Source: an uncultured Prevotella sp.
GTDB lineage: Bacteria > Bacteroidota > Bacteroidia > Bacteroidales > Bacteroidaceae
NCBI GenBank assembly: GCA_937922435.1
Contig: CAKZVT010000051.1
Span: 1-64,000 of the forward strand
DNA length: 64,000 nucleotides
Direction of reading: 5' to 3'
Below are positions 28,258 through 36,088 of this stretch, in pieces. Numbering within the stretch: the stretch's first letter is position 1; each line of letters begins with the position of its first letter. Position numbers and translations under genes: made by a program. The notes beneath the pieces are model-generated. The model searched no databases, was not told where the DNA came from, and saw nothing but the letters and a program-made list of their open reading frames with translations.

Positions 28258-29001
28258 TCAAGACCGTCTTTTGGTACTTCCGGCAAAGTGGTTTACCAAG
28301 TTGCCGATATCTATTTTGCCTTCATATAAAGCTTTGCCGAAAACGACTGATGGTACGCCGGTTCTGTCAAGATTGTGAATATCATCGATGCTTGACACTC
28401 CGCCGCTGGCAATAAGGTTGATGCCGGGAAAAGCCTTTAATATTCTTTCATATAATGAGAATGAAGGGCCAGACATCATTCCGTCTTTTGATATGTCAGT
28501 ACAAAGTACATTCCGTATTCCTCGTGAGACATAGTATTCAAGAAAACCTATGATGTCTTCCGATGTGTCGTTGCGCCACCCGTTGATGCTTATTTTGCCA
28601 TCGCGTACATCTGCTCCCAAGATTATTCGTTCTGGCCCGAACTTGTTGAGCCATCTTTCAAACATATCTTTTTGTGTTACGGCAACAGAACCGATTGTCG
28701 CCATGGTAGCTCCGTTGGCGAATGCTTTTTCGATGTCGTCGTCGCTTTTGATACCGCCGCCAAAGTCAACGATGAGGTCGGTACTGCTGGTTACACTCTT
28801 GAGCGTTTCCATATTGACGACATGTCTTGATTTCGCTCCGTCCAGGTCGACCATGTGCAGGCGTTTTATTCCTGCCGCTTCGAACGTCTTTGCCATTTCA
28901 ACTGGAGAGCTGGAATAAACGGTTTTTGCATCATAGTCGCCTTGGGTCAAGCGGACACATCTGCCATTCATTATATCTATAGCCGGTATTAACTCAATCA
29001 T
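28258..29001 (-). CDS. hisA: ProFAR isomerase (phosphoribosylformimino-AICAR ribotide isomerase)
   Basis: 247-residue TIM barrel, step 4 of histidine synthesis. The catalytic Asp is in IPAIDIMNGRCVRL (D8) and the second in the CTDISKDG segment. Glycine-rich phosphate sites are VDFGGGIKS and IASGGVSS. It has the split pattern of HisA/HisF-fold enzymes. It lies between hisH (15 bp) and hisF (35 bp). Very sure. Confidence 0.97.
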   Translation of the reverse strand: MIELIPAIDIMNGRCVRLTQGDYDAKTVYSSSPVEMAKTFEAAGIKRLHMVDLDGAKSRHVVNMETLKSVTSSTDLIVDFGGGIKSDDDIEKAFANGATMATIGSVAVTQKDMFERWLNKFGPERIILGADVRDGKISINGWRNDTSEDIIGFLEYYVSRGIRNVLCTDISKDGMMSGPSFSLYERILKAFPGINLIASGGVSSIDDIHNLDRTGVPSVVFGKALYEGKIDIGNLVNHFAGSTKRRS

Positions 29002-29016
29002 TTTGTTTCAACGACT

Positions 29017-29607
29017 TTATATTTCAAGGAAATTGCGCATGATTTTCTCTCCAACGCTTCCGCTTTTTTCAGGATGGAATTGCGTGGCATAAAAATTGTC
29101 TTTTTGCATCGCAGCACTGTAAGGGTGTATGTAGTCGGATTTCGCCGCAGTGAAACTGCAAACAGGAACGTAATAGCTGTGGACAAAATAAACATAATCA
29201 CCTTCGTGTAACTCCTTGAACAGTGGTGATTTGAAATCATATAATGAGTTCCAACCCATGACTGGGACTTTATACTCATGGCGTGACGGCCTGAATTTGA
29301 CAACGTTCACATCGAATATTCCGAGACAGTCCGTATCACCTTCTTCCGAATGTTTGCATAGTAGTTGTTGGCCTATGCATATACCGAGTACTGGCTGACG
29401 GAGACTTTTTATCACCTTGTCAAGTTTATGTCCGCGCAAGTATTCCATTGCGCTTGCAGCTTCGCCTTGACCTGGGAATATGACTTTGTCTGCAGACTTT
29501 ATCCGTGCTTCCTCGTCGGTAACGACAGGTTCTACACCAAGCCTGCGCAAAGCGTTGACAACGCTGTACACGTTGCCTGCGTTGTATTTTATTACAGCTA
29601 CTTCCAT
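29017..29607 (-). CDS. hisH: Imidazole glycerol phosphate synthase, glutaminase subunit
   Basis: Class I glutamine amidotransferase that feeds ammonia to HisF. I chose the ATG at 29607 (MEVAVIKYNAG), giving 196 residues as in the family, over a start 36 bases upstream. The nucleophile Cys is in LGICIGQQLL. The His/Glu of the triad are in TQFHPEKSG. It is the first gene of the his-lys run, 65 bp downstream of purU. The window holds no hisG, hisD, hisC or hisB, so the pathway is split in this genome. Very sure. Confidence 0.95.
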   Translation of the reverse strand: MEVAVIKYNAGNVYSVVNALRRLGVEPVVTDEEARIKSADKVIFPGQGEAASAMEYLRGHKLDKVIKSLRQPVLGICIGQQLLCKHSEEGDTDCLGIFDVNVVKFRPSRHEYKVPVMGWNSLYDFKSPLFKELHEGDYVYFVHSYYVPVCSFTAAKSDYIHPYSAAMQKDNFYATQFHPEKSGSVGEKIMRNFLEI

Positions 29608-29672
29608 TCGTTTTGTATATGCGGCTCTTGTTTTGTAGGCCAAAGGCCGTAGCTCTTATCCGGCACCTATTG

Positions 29673-30536
29673 TCAACTGAATATTATGGTCTTGTTGTTG
29701 TAAGTCAGAATCTTGCGCTCTATATGCTTAGTGACCGCACGGCTCAACACTATTTTTTCCAGGTCGCGCCCTTTCAAGACAAGGCTTTCGGGCGTGTCCT
29801 TGTGTGTGATGCGTACGACATCCTGCTCGATTATCGGGCCGGCATCAAGTTCCATCGTTACGTAATGGCTTGTTGCGCCTATGATTTTGACACCTCTTTC
29901 CCAAGCCTGGTGATAGGGTTTTGCCCCGATGAAGGCAGGAAGGAACGAGTGGTGGATATTTATGATATGATGGGGGTATTCGTTTATCAGTTTCTCGCTG
30001 ATAATCTGCATATACCGCGCCAGTACCATGAATGTTATTTTTTCTTTTTTAAGCAATTCCATTTCAGCCTGTTCCACTTCGGCCTTGTTTGAATGGTCTT
30101 TGTTTATCGACCAAACATAATATGGAATGCCAAACTGTTCGGCCACATATCTCAAATCTTCATGGTTGCTTATTATGCACGGTATCTCTACATTCCATTC
30201 GCTTGCGTTGTAACGGGCTAACAGGTCGTAGAGGCAGTGGCTCATTTTGCTTACGAATATGGCCATGCGTGGCTTGACGTCGCTGAAATACAGGCTGAAC
30301 GTCATGTCGTACCGTTGGGCGTATAATGTCTGTATGTAGTCTTTCAGCTTGTCCCTTGGAATAATGAAGCCGTCAAGTTCCCACTCCAGCCTCATGAAGA
30401 ACATCCCATCCTGGCGGTCTACGTACTGGTCGAGGTATACTATGTTCCCGTTGTTGTCTGTTATGAACTTTGTTATCTCTGTTATAATGCCTTGTTTGTC
30501 AGGACAGTGGAGCAGCAATATTGCGGTCGGTCTCAT
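29673..30536 (-). CDS. purU: Formyltetrahydrofolate deformylase
   Basis: Hydrolyses 10-formyl-THF to formate and THF, balancing one-carbon units for purine synthesis. 287 residues: an N-terminal ACT domain (about 5-80; ILLLHCPDKQGIITEIT), then a formyltransferase-fold domain with IHHSFLPAFIGAKPYHQA and the closing segment AGPIIEQDV. It has a good promoter about 40 nt upstream. A 24-codon open frame on the same transcript overlaps the purU start in another frame. hisH follows after 65 bp. Very sure. Confidence 0.95.
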   Translation of the reverse strand: MRPTAILLLHCPDKQGIITEITKFITDNNGNIVYLDQYVDRQDGMFFMRLEWELDGFIIPRDKLKDYIQTLYAQRYDMTFSLYFSDVKPRMAIFVSKMSHCLYDLLARYNASEWNVEIPCIISNHEDLRYVAEQFGIPYYVWSINKDHSNKAEVEQAEMELLKKEKITFMVLARYMQIISEKLINEYPHHIINIHHSFLPAFIGAKPYHQAWERGVKIIGATSHYVTMELDAGPIIEQDVVRITHKDTPESLVLKGRDLEKIVLSRAVTKHIERKILTYNNKTIIFS

Positions 30537-30576
30537 TTAATCCAATGATAGTTACTTTCTTAATATTTTCCATTTG

Positions 30577-30606
30577 CAAAAATACTAAATAAGTTCGGAT
30601 TAGCAA
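30577..30606 (-). promoter_or_regulatory. Promoter of purU
   Basis: Minus-strand TTG (30604-30606), 19-nt spacer, TATTTTTG (30577-30584). Fits the Bacteroidetes consensus. The start of transcription would be near 30570, about 35 nt before the purU ATG. Confidence 0.7.
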
Positions 30607-30746
30607 CAATCTTTTATTGATATTTTTGATTGTGGTTACAAAATGAAACAAAAGCGGTGTTGTTTCTTGTCTATATAACATGAAATGAAGCGCAATCCAA
30701 GACAAAAGGTTGGGCATGCGGTTTTGTGCCAATATGTTTGTAAAAT

Positions 30747-30784
30747 AAAAAAGCCGCGGACAAATATTTTGCCTGCGGCTTTTT
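30747..30784 (-). terminator. Terminator of the tRNA-Ser/tRNA-Glu unit
   Basis: AAAAAGCCGC (30748-30757) pairs with GCGGCTTTTT (30775-30784) around a 17-nt loop. It lies directly downstream of tRNA-Glu on the minus strand, with an A/T tract on both sides. Confidence 0.85.
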
Positions 30785-30785
30785 G

Positions 30786-30857
30786 TAGTGGATAGGGGAA
30801 TCGAACCCCTATGCCAAGATTGAGAATCTTGTATCCTAACCGTTAGATGAATCCACC
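30786..30857 (-). tRNA. tRNA-Glu (anticodon CTC)
   Basis: 72-nt cloverleaf. Acceptor GGTGGAT/ATCCACT (G1-U72 wobble), discriminator A. Anticodon arm CAAGA-TTCTCAA-TCTTG, anticodon CTC. T-arm AGGGG TTCGATT CCCCT. No encoded CCA. Confidence 0.93.
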
Positions 30858-30890
30858 GTATAGTCGTTATGTTAAATCCACAAACTTATG

Positions 30891-30978
30891 CGGAAGCTGG
30901 GGGATTCGAACCCCCGGTACGATAAACTCGCACGGCAGTTTAGCAAACTGCTGGTTTCAGCCACTCACCCAAACTTCC
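30891..30978 (-). tRNA. tRNA-Ser (anticodon GCT)
   Basis: 88-nt class II tRNA with a long variable arm. Acceptor GGAAGTT/AGCTTCC, discriminator G. Anticodon arm GCAGT-TTGCTAA-ACTGC, anticodon GCT. T-arm GGGGG TTCGAAT CCCCC. It is upstream of tRNA-Glu on the same strand (33-nt gap), so they are probably co-transcribed. Confidence 0.94.
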
Positions 30979-31021
30979 TTTCCGGTTTATTGTACCGAAG
31001 CATTCTCGCTCAAATGCGGTG

Positions 31022-31052
31022 CAAAGGTACGCATTTTTTTTGTTCCTGCAAA
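31022..31052 (-). promoter_or_regulatory. Promoter of the tRNA-Ser/tRNA-Glu unit
   Basis: Minus-strand TTTG (31049-31052), 19-nt spacer, TACCTTTG (31022-31029). It lies about 43 nt upstream of tRNA-Ser. Confidence 0.78.
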
Positions 31053-31227
31053 TTTTTCGGCGATATTTTTATTAAATTTTGTCCTTTTGTTTCCTTTTTG
31101 TTTTTATGGGATGTTTCTTTGAGCGTTAATTGCTTCATTGTCCTTTCGTTTGTACGTTGTTTTTCAAATGCGTTTCCAAGCGAATGCCGGGGTGGCTTTT
31201 TTGTTCCATGAAACATGAAACGGTTTA

Positions 31228-31297
31228 AAAGAAAAAGAGGTTGTCTCACGACAACCAATCTTTTTATTAACCTTAATAATCTAATACCATGAAAAAC
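31228..31297 (-). ncRNA. Candidate small RNA of about 70 nt
   Basis: Seen directly: a complete minus-strand promoter, then about 60 nt, then an intrinsic terminator. The terminator stem is GGTTGTC / GACAACC (31239-31256) capped by GTGA, a GNRA-type loop. It is extended by AAAAAGA pairing with TCTTTTT, then CTTTT. The transcript carries the tiny frame ATG GTA TTA GAT TAT TAA. It belongs to no neighbouring gene: the DUF3256 stop is about 60 nt upstream and tRNA-Ser 250 nt downstream. I did not place it in a named RNA family. Ends are approximate. Confidence 0.65.
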
Positions 31298-31303
31298 ACA
31301 GTG

Positions 31304-31334
31304 CAAAGGTATTGATTATTTTCTATATTGCAAA
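31304..31334 (-). promoter_or_regulatory. Promoter of the candidate small RNA
   Basis: Minus-strand TTTG (31331-31334), exactly 19 nt, TACCTTTG (31304-31311), one of the best matches to the Bacteroidetes consensus in the window. The start of transcription is expected near 31297. Confidence 0.75.
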
Positions 31335-31359
31335 ATTTTATACTGTAAATGTTTTATTA

Positions 31360-32010
31360 TTAATACTTTTTAAAGTTGTAGCCCGTCCATTTATAAGATT
31401 TTTGCTTTATTATGGCTCTTAACTCTTCTTTTTCGGCTTTGGAGGCGAATGGAATGCTTGGCTCGTAGGTTATGATGTTGTCCTTAGGGCTGATGTCCGC
31501 GTATATTATCACGGGCTCAAGATATTCGCATAATTCTTCAAATTTGTTTGCCTGCATAGTGTCGGGCCGTTGTGTGAATTCTGTGATTACGATATCGGCA
31601 TCGTTGAATTCCGGCAATCCGAAGTTCTGTGCTAACGGCTTCCAATCGGTCGAGTAGAATTTTATGGCGCTTTCTTTTATGGGTGTTGCCATTGTCTTTA
31701 TCAGGCATATTACCTGTGTGGTGTCGTTCAATGGCAGCAGCTTCAGTTGTAGTGTTGCGCTTTTGTTCAGTTTGATTTGTGCGAAATCGTTTCCCACCAC
31801 ATTTATTTCAGTGATTCCGTTCAGCTTGTTCTTTATTTTGACGGTGTCGGCATCGCTGGTGAATTTGCTGATTTCTTCGCGTTGCTCGTCATTTATGTAC
31901 GGTATGACCGTTTCCGGGATGCCGCACAATATGTCTTTGATGCCTTTCTGCGCCGAAACGGTCAGCGTGCAGAACGTCAATGCCACTGTAATTATATGTA
32001 TTTTCTTCAT
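31360..32010 (-). CDS. DUF3256 family exported protein
   Basis: 216 residues with a signal peptide (about 1-20, ending VSA) and no lipobox, so probably periplasmic. The sequence type matches DUF3256, a family found in Bacteroidetes with no known function (IPETVIPYINDEQREEI and ADISPKDNIITYEPSIPF segments). It starts 25 bp downstream of the phenylacetate-CoA ligase gene, so the two are likely one transcript. No catalytic motif is visible. Family is fairly sure; function unknown. Confidence 0.75.
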   Translation of the reverse strand: MKKIHIITVALTFCTLTVSAQKGIKDILCGIPETVIPYINDEQREEISKFTSDADTVKIKNKLNGITEINVVGNDFAQIKLNKSATLQLKLLPLNDTTQVICLIKTMATPIKESAIKFYSTDWKPLAQNFGLPEFNDADIVITEFTQRPDTMQANKFEELCEYLEPVIIYADISPKDNIITYEPSIPFASKAEKEELRAIIKQKSYKWTGYNFKKY

Positions 32011-32035
32011 GTCCTTACCTGTGTGAATACTGTTG

Positions 32036-33340
32036 TTACCTGCCTTTACGCAAATCCTTGACCCTGACGGCTTTACCGTCGGAAACCGGTATCGAGCCTT
32101 TCTTTACCAATTTTACTTTCGGCGTGAGCAGTATTTCGTCTTTGAGTGCGCGCTGGATGGCTTTCGTCATTTCGTGCAGTTCCGGGTACACGTCCGACGG
32201 CATTTTGTCCAGTTCTACCTCCACGGTCATCACGTCATTGTCGCCTACGGTGTCGAGCGTTATTAGGTAGTTGCTGCCGATGCCTTCGAATTGCGCCAAA
32301 ATCTTTTCCACTTGCATCGGGAACACGTTGACGCCCTTTATTATGAACATGTCGTCGGTGCGTCCCTTTATCCTGTCTATCCTCCTGTGCGTCCTTCCGC
32401 ACGGGCATTCTCCGGGGATTATGCGTGTCAGGTCTCTCGTGCGGTACCTTAGTATGGGCATCATCGTGCGGTCGAGTGTCGTCAGCACCATTTCGCCTGT
32501 CTCTCCGTCAGGTACAGGTTCGAGGGTGTCAGGGTCTACGATTTCTACGATGTAGTTGTCTTCCCACAGGTGCATGCCGTTCTGGTATTTGCATTCGAAG
32601 GCTACGCCCGGGCCGTTCATTTCCGTCATTCCGAAGCTGTTGTACGCTTTCACGCCGAGCAGTTGCTCTATGCGCCGCCGCTGCTCTTCGGTGTGTGGCT
32701 CCGCCCCGATGAACAGGGTGTGCAGCTTTGTGCTGCGTGGGTCTATCCCCTCGTCCTTGAACACGTCGGCCAGCCTTATCGCATAGCTGGGTATGGCATG
32801 TAGGCATGTTGTCCCGAAGTCGCGGATGAACATGATTTGACGCTTGCTGTTGCCTGCCGCCGCCGGTATGGTTGTAGCCCCGAGTTTCTCCGCTCCGTAT
32901 TGGAAACCCAGTCCTCCGGTGAACATTCCGTAGCCCGAACTGTTTTGGAATACGTCCGTATCGCGGCAGCCTACCATGTACATGTTGCGTGCCACCATGT
33001 TGGCCCACGAGTCGATGTCGTGTCTTGAGTAGACTACCACTGTGGGGTGTCCGGTCGTTCCGCTTGACGAGTGTATGCGTATGGCGTCTTTCATGTCGCC
33101 GCCTACAAGGCCGAACGGGTAGTTTTCCCTCAAGTCTTGCTTTGTGGTAAACGGTATTTTCCGAATGTCGTCTACTGTTTTTATCGTGTCGGGCGTTATG
33201 CCGAGCCGTCCCAGCCTGCTGCCGTAAAACGGCGAGCGCAACGCCGTCTCGACCGTGCGTCTCAGCTTTTCGGCCTGTAGCTTGCGCAGTTCCTCCCGTG
33301 GCATCGTCTCTATTTCAGGCTGCCAGTATTCTCCGTTCAT
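32036..33340 (-). CDS. paaK: Phenylacetate-CoA ligase (PaaK-type)
   Basis: Adenylate-forming enzyme, 434 residues, the PaaK length. It activates an aryl acid such as phenylacetate with ATP and CoA. The ATP loop SSSGTTGHPT lies at about residues 91-100. Further motifs are LRYRTRDLT and the C-terminal GRTDDMFIIKGVNVFPMQVE. No paaA-E oxygenase genes lie nearby. In anaerobic Bacteroidetes such ligases are thought to take part in indolepyruvate/phenylpyruvate-linked amino acid metabolism, so the substrate could be another aryl acid. A weak promoter (TTTG, 20 nt, TAATATTG) lies upstream. Family very sure. Confidence 0.92.
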   Translation of the reverse strand: MNGEYWQPEIETMPREELRKLQAEKLRRTVETALRSPFYGSRLGRLGITPDTIKTVDDIRKIPFTTKQDLRENYPFGLVGGDMKDAIRIHSSSGTTGHPTVVVYSRHDIDSWANMVARNMYMVGCRDTDVFQNSSGYGMFTGGLGFQYGAEKLGATTIPAAAGNSKRQIMFIRDFGTTCLHAIPSYAIRLADVFKDEGIDPRSTKLHTLFIGAEPHTEEQRRRIEQLLGVKAYNSFGMTEMNGPGVAFECKYQNGMHLWEDNYIVEIVDPDTLEPVPDGETGEMVLTTLDRTMMPILRYRTRDLTRIIPGECPCGRTHRRIDRIKGRTDDMFIIKGVNVFPMQVEKILAQFEGIGSNYLITLDTVGDNDVMTVEVELDKMPSDVYPELHEMTKAIQRALKDEILLTPKVKLVKKGSIPVSDGKAVRVKDLRKGR

Positions 33341-33496
33341 GCCGTTTTTGCTTTTTGTTTGTTGCTTTTTCAGCTTGCAATATTACACTTTTATTTCGAC
33401 ATTGCCAAATTAATGACCGAATAACGTTGGTTAGACGGCTCTTCATGCCGGTGTGGATTGCCGTTGGCTTGTCCTTTTGTATCCGCGTCTTTGCAA

Positions 33497-33575
33497 TTCA
33501 CGGTCTTTTACAATGTAAAAGGCGGCCTTTCACACGATGAAAGGCCGCCTTTTGCATTGCAATATGTGGCTTTTT
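33497..33575. repeat. Tandem imperfect-palindrome array C (probable terminator)
   Basis: About four units of about 21 bp. The two central units form a perfect 16-bp stem AAAAGGCGGCCTTTCA / TGAAAGGCCGCCTTTT (33517-33532 and 33538-33553). It lies 20 nt after the stop of the TonB-dependent receptor gene and may act as its terminator. Confidence 0.8.
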
Positions 33576-33594
33576 GCAAGATGGGCTGAAATGT

Positions 33595-36021
33595 TTACAT
33601 GTTCAGGCGGAAGTCTACGCCTACTTGTATGGGGTTGCCGCGTTGCGCGAACCATCTGTCGTTGCCGCTGGCGGCGCTGCTGAATGCGAATGTCGCATAA
33701 TGTGTGTTGGTGGCGTTGCGGCACCATAGGCGTACTGTCGAGCTTGTGTATTGCAGGCCGAGGTGTAAGTTCAGTATGGCGTATAGCGGTTGTTTGGCGG
33801 TGTTGGCGGCATCCCAGTATGTAGAGCCTTGTGCCGTCATGTCAGCCCCGAGCAGCAAGGCATATCTGTGGGCGGTGCCTAATGGCAGGCGCAAGTCGCA
33901 CCGTGCCGATAGCGTGTGGTGCGGAACGAATGGAATGGATTTCCCCTTGTAGTCTATGCGTGAGCCGTCTTCGGCGGTCTCGGTGTATTCGGTGAATTCG
34001 GCGTCGGTCAGCGCATAGGTTATACCCCATTGCAGGCGGTTGTCCGCAAGGCTGCCGCGCAACGCCGACTCAAAGCCTATGCTGCGGCTGCGCCCTGCGT
34101 TTACCATCATCCGTCCGAAACCGTAAGTCCCGGCCATAACCGACAGCTGCTGGTTGCGCACCTGCATGTAGTATGCGGCAAGGTCGGCCTGCATCGCTCC
34201 GTCAAAAAGGTTCAGGTGTGCTCCCAGTTCGTAGTTCCAGCTCTCTTCCGGCTTGTATGATATTGTTTTGTTTATTTTTTCTATGTCTTCCGGCGTGTGG
34301 GGTATGTCGTAGTCGCCGCTCATTGCGTGCGACGAGTTTGCCGTAAGTTCTGATTGTAGGACGTCTGAAAACATCTGGATGTTGAAACCTCCGGCGCGGT
34401 AGCCTTTGCTTGCTGTGGCGTATATGTTGCTGCCGTTGTCTGAAACCGTGGCGGTCAGGCCGACCTTGGGCAGCAGTTGGCTGTATGAGTTGTGGCATTT
34501 GTTGTCGAGATGTGACGACAATGTGTTTTCTGCCGATGCCCCCATGACGTTTGCCGATACGGTCATTGAGGCGTGTGTGTCATATCTTACGGCTACGCGG
34601 CTGTAATCATAGCGCAGTCCGATGGTGGCGGTAAGACGTGGCAGTATGCGTATGTTCGATTCGTGGAATACGCCGATGTTCAGCTGTGGGGTATGGAACA
34701 GGCCGGGCACTTCCATGCTGACCCCGGCCGATACGCCGCCGGCTTTCTCAATTGCAGCGGCGGCCATTTGCTCGGCGGCTTGTTGCGGCATTCCTGCTGC
34801 AACCATTTGCTCTGTCATTGCCGTATGTATGGATGTGTACATCGCAGACTGTATGCCCGATGCGATGTTGTCAGTGAAGCCGGTGTCGAAGAATACCGGC
34901 GCTTCAGTGCGCAGCCATTGGTAAGACGCGTAAAGGCCGCTTGTGTGTTGCCAGGCCGCGTCTGTGCTGCTTTTCAGCGACAGTTCCTGTGTCAGTGCGT
35001 TGAGCGTCTGGCGCTGTGACAGGTGCATCAGGTCGAGCGGCAGGTAGTCCTGGTCCATGTTCATGTTGTCGCGCAGGAACTGGTAGCTTGTCTGTGAGTT
35101 CAGTTGCAGGCCGTCCATGCGGTATGTCAGTCCGATGCCGGTGTTGAGCATGTTGCGCCGGTATTTGTTAGGGCGGTTGCCTTGCGGGCTTGATATGTGC
35201 CTTGTCTTTGTGTCGAGAATGCCGTATGCGAAGGCGTTTTGCGATGTATATTGGTAATCGGCGACAATGTTCGCCGTGAATTTCTCCGTCGGTTGGAAAA
35301 CGAGGCGTGTCTTTGCACCGGCTTCGTCATAGTTGTCAGCTCTGTTGCCGGTAGTGGCGTTCTTGAAAAAACCGTTCTGTCCGTTGTAGAATGCGGCGAC
35401 AGAGAATGCCAGCTTGTCGCTCGGACGGTGGTAGTGCGCCAGTTCCACGTTCCTGTAGAAGCGGCTGCCTATGGAGACGGCGAAGTCGGTGCCGTGGTAT
35501 TTCATCGGGTCTTTAGAGTACAGGCGCACGATTCCGCCTTCCGAGTTCATGCCGTACAGCGTGCCTTGTGGGCCGCGAAGCACGTCTACACGGTCTATCT
35601 GATATGTGTGGAAGTTGTACGAGCATTTGTTGACCAATGGTATTCCGTCGCTGTAAATGCCGATGGCCGGGTTGTCAACTCTTGACCCTATGCCGCGGAC
35701 GTAGGCCGACGAGGTAAGCCGTGAGCCGTAGGCTGGCATCGAGAACGACGGCACATACGAGCTTAGCGACGACAGGCTGCTAATGCCGAGACGGTTCAAG
35801 TCACGGCCTGTCAATACGGTGGAACTTAGCGGTTGTTGTCTTAAGCGTGCCACTTCTTTGGGTTGTGACACTACGATTACCTCGTCGAGGTCGTAAACGC
35901 GTGACGTGTCGGTGGCCGCCATGTCGTTGTTGGAGGGTCGGACACTTGCTTTGCCGTATTCATGTGGAGTATGTGCGATGGCCGCGCACACGGTCAAGGC
36001 CATAATGATGCTTGTTGTCAT
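33595..36021 (-). CDS. TonB-dependent outer membrane receptor (not SusC type)
   Basis: Outer membrane importer, 808 residues from the chosen ATG at 36021. A longer frame to 36165 is rejected: it would start upstream of the promoter (-7 TACCTTTG at 36055) and overlap the neighbouring gene. A signal peptide (about 1-18) is followed by the TonB box region VYDLDEVIVVSQP, then a plug domain (SSTVLTGRDLNRLGI; RVDVLRGPQGTLYGMNSEGG) and a barrel with a terminal VDFRLNM. It lacks the SusC-type regulatory domain, so a siderophore, haem, metal or vitamin ligand is likelier than a glycan (inference). No susD neighbour. The insert at about residues 390-425 is rich in Ala, Met and Gln. Confidence 0.9.
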   Translation of the reverse strand: MTTSIIMALTVCAAIAHTPHEYGKASVRPSNNDMAATDTSRVYDLDEVIVVSQPKEVARLRQQPLSSTVLTGRDLNRLGISSLSSLSSYVPSFSMPAYGSRLTSSAYVRGIGSRVDNPAIGIYSDGIPLVNKCSYNFHTYQIDRVDVLRGPQGTLYGMNSEGGIVRLYSKDPMKYHGTDFAVSIGSRFYRNVELAHYHRPSDKLAFSVAAFYNGQNGFFKNATTGNRADNYDEAGAKTRLVFQPTEKFTANIVADYQYTSQNAFAYGILDTKTRHISSPQGNRPNKYRRNMLNTGIGLTYRMDGLQLNSQTSYQFLRDNMNMDQDYLPLDLMHLSQRQTLNALTQELSLKSSTDAAWQHTSGLYASYQWLRTEAPVFFDTGFTDNIASGIQSAMYTSIHTAMTEQMVAAGMPQQAAEQMAAAAIEKAGGVSAGVSMEVPGLFHTPQLNIGVFHESNIRILPRLTATIGLRYDYSRVAVRYDTHASMTVSANVMGASAENTLSSHLDNKCHNSYSQLLPKVGLTATVSDNGSNIYATASKGYRAGGFNIQMFSDVLQSELTANSSHAMSGDYDIPHTPEDIEKINKTISYKPEESWNYELGAHLNLFDGAMQADLAAYYMQVRNQQLSVMAGTYGFGRMMVNAGRSRSIGFESALRGSLADNRLQWGITYALTDAEFTEYTETAEDGSRIDYKGKSIPFVPHHTLSARCDLRLPLGTAHRYALLLGADMTAQGSTYWDAANTAKQPLYAILNLHLGLQYTSSTVRLWCRNATNTHYATFAFSSAASGNDRWFAQRGNPIQVGVDFRLNM

Positions 36022-36054
36022 TATCCTGAAATGCACTGTTCTTGTTTTTGCCTG

Positions 36055-36085
36055 CAAAGGTAGCGACAATCTGCGAGCGGTGCAA
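36055..36085 (-). promoter_or_regulatory. Promoter of the TonB-dependent receptor
   Basis: Minus-strand TTG (36083-36085), 20-nt spacer, TACCTTTG (36055-36062), about 34 nt before the chosen ATG. No Fur-like palindrome was noticed. Confidence 0.65.
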
Positions 36086-36088
36086 TCA

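Larger units (their letters stand above)
30979..31359. other. Gene-free stretch between tRNA-Ser and the DUF3256 gene
   Basis: 381 bases with no protein gene I can support. It holds the tRNA promoter near 31022-31052 and a candidate small-RNA gene with promoter and terminator at about 31228-31334. The part in between (31053-31227) is T-rich on the plus strand and shows nothing clear. Confidence 0.7.

Noticed and set aside
31205..31222. parS-like CATGAAACATGAAACG
   Set aside because: It does not match the conserved TGTTTCACGTGAAACA palindrome well enough.
31010..31306. 98-codon minus-strand frame downstream of DUF3256
   Set aside because: It covers the candidate small RNA and its terminator and is low-complexity, rich in Lys and Thr; unlikely to be coding.
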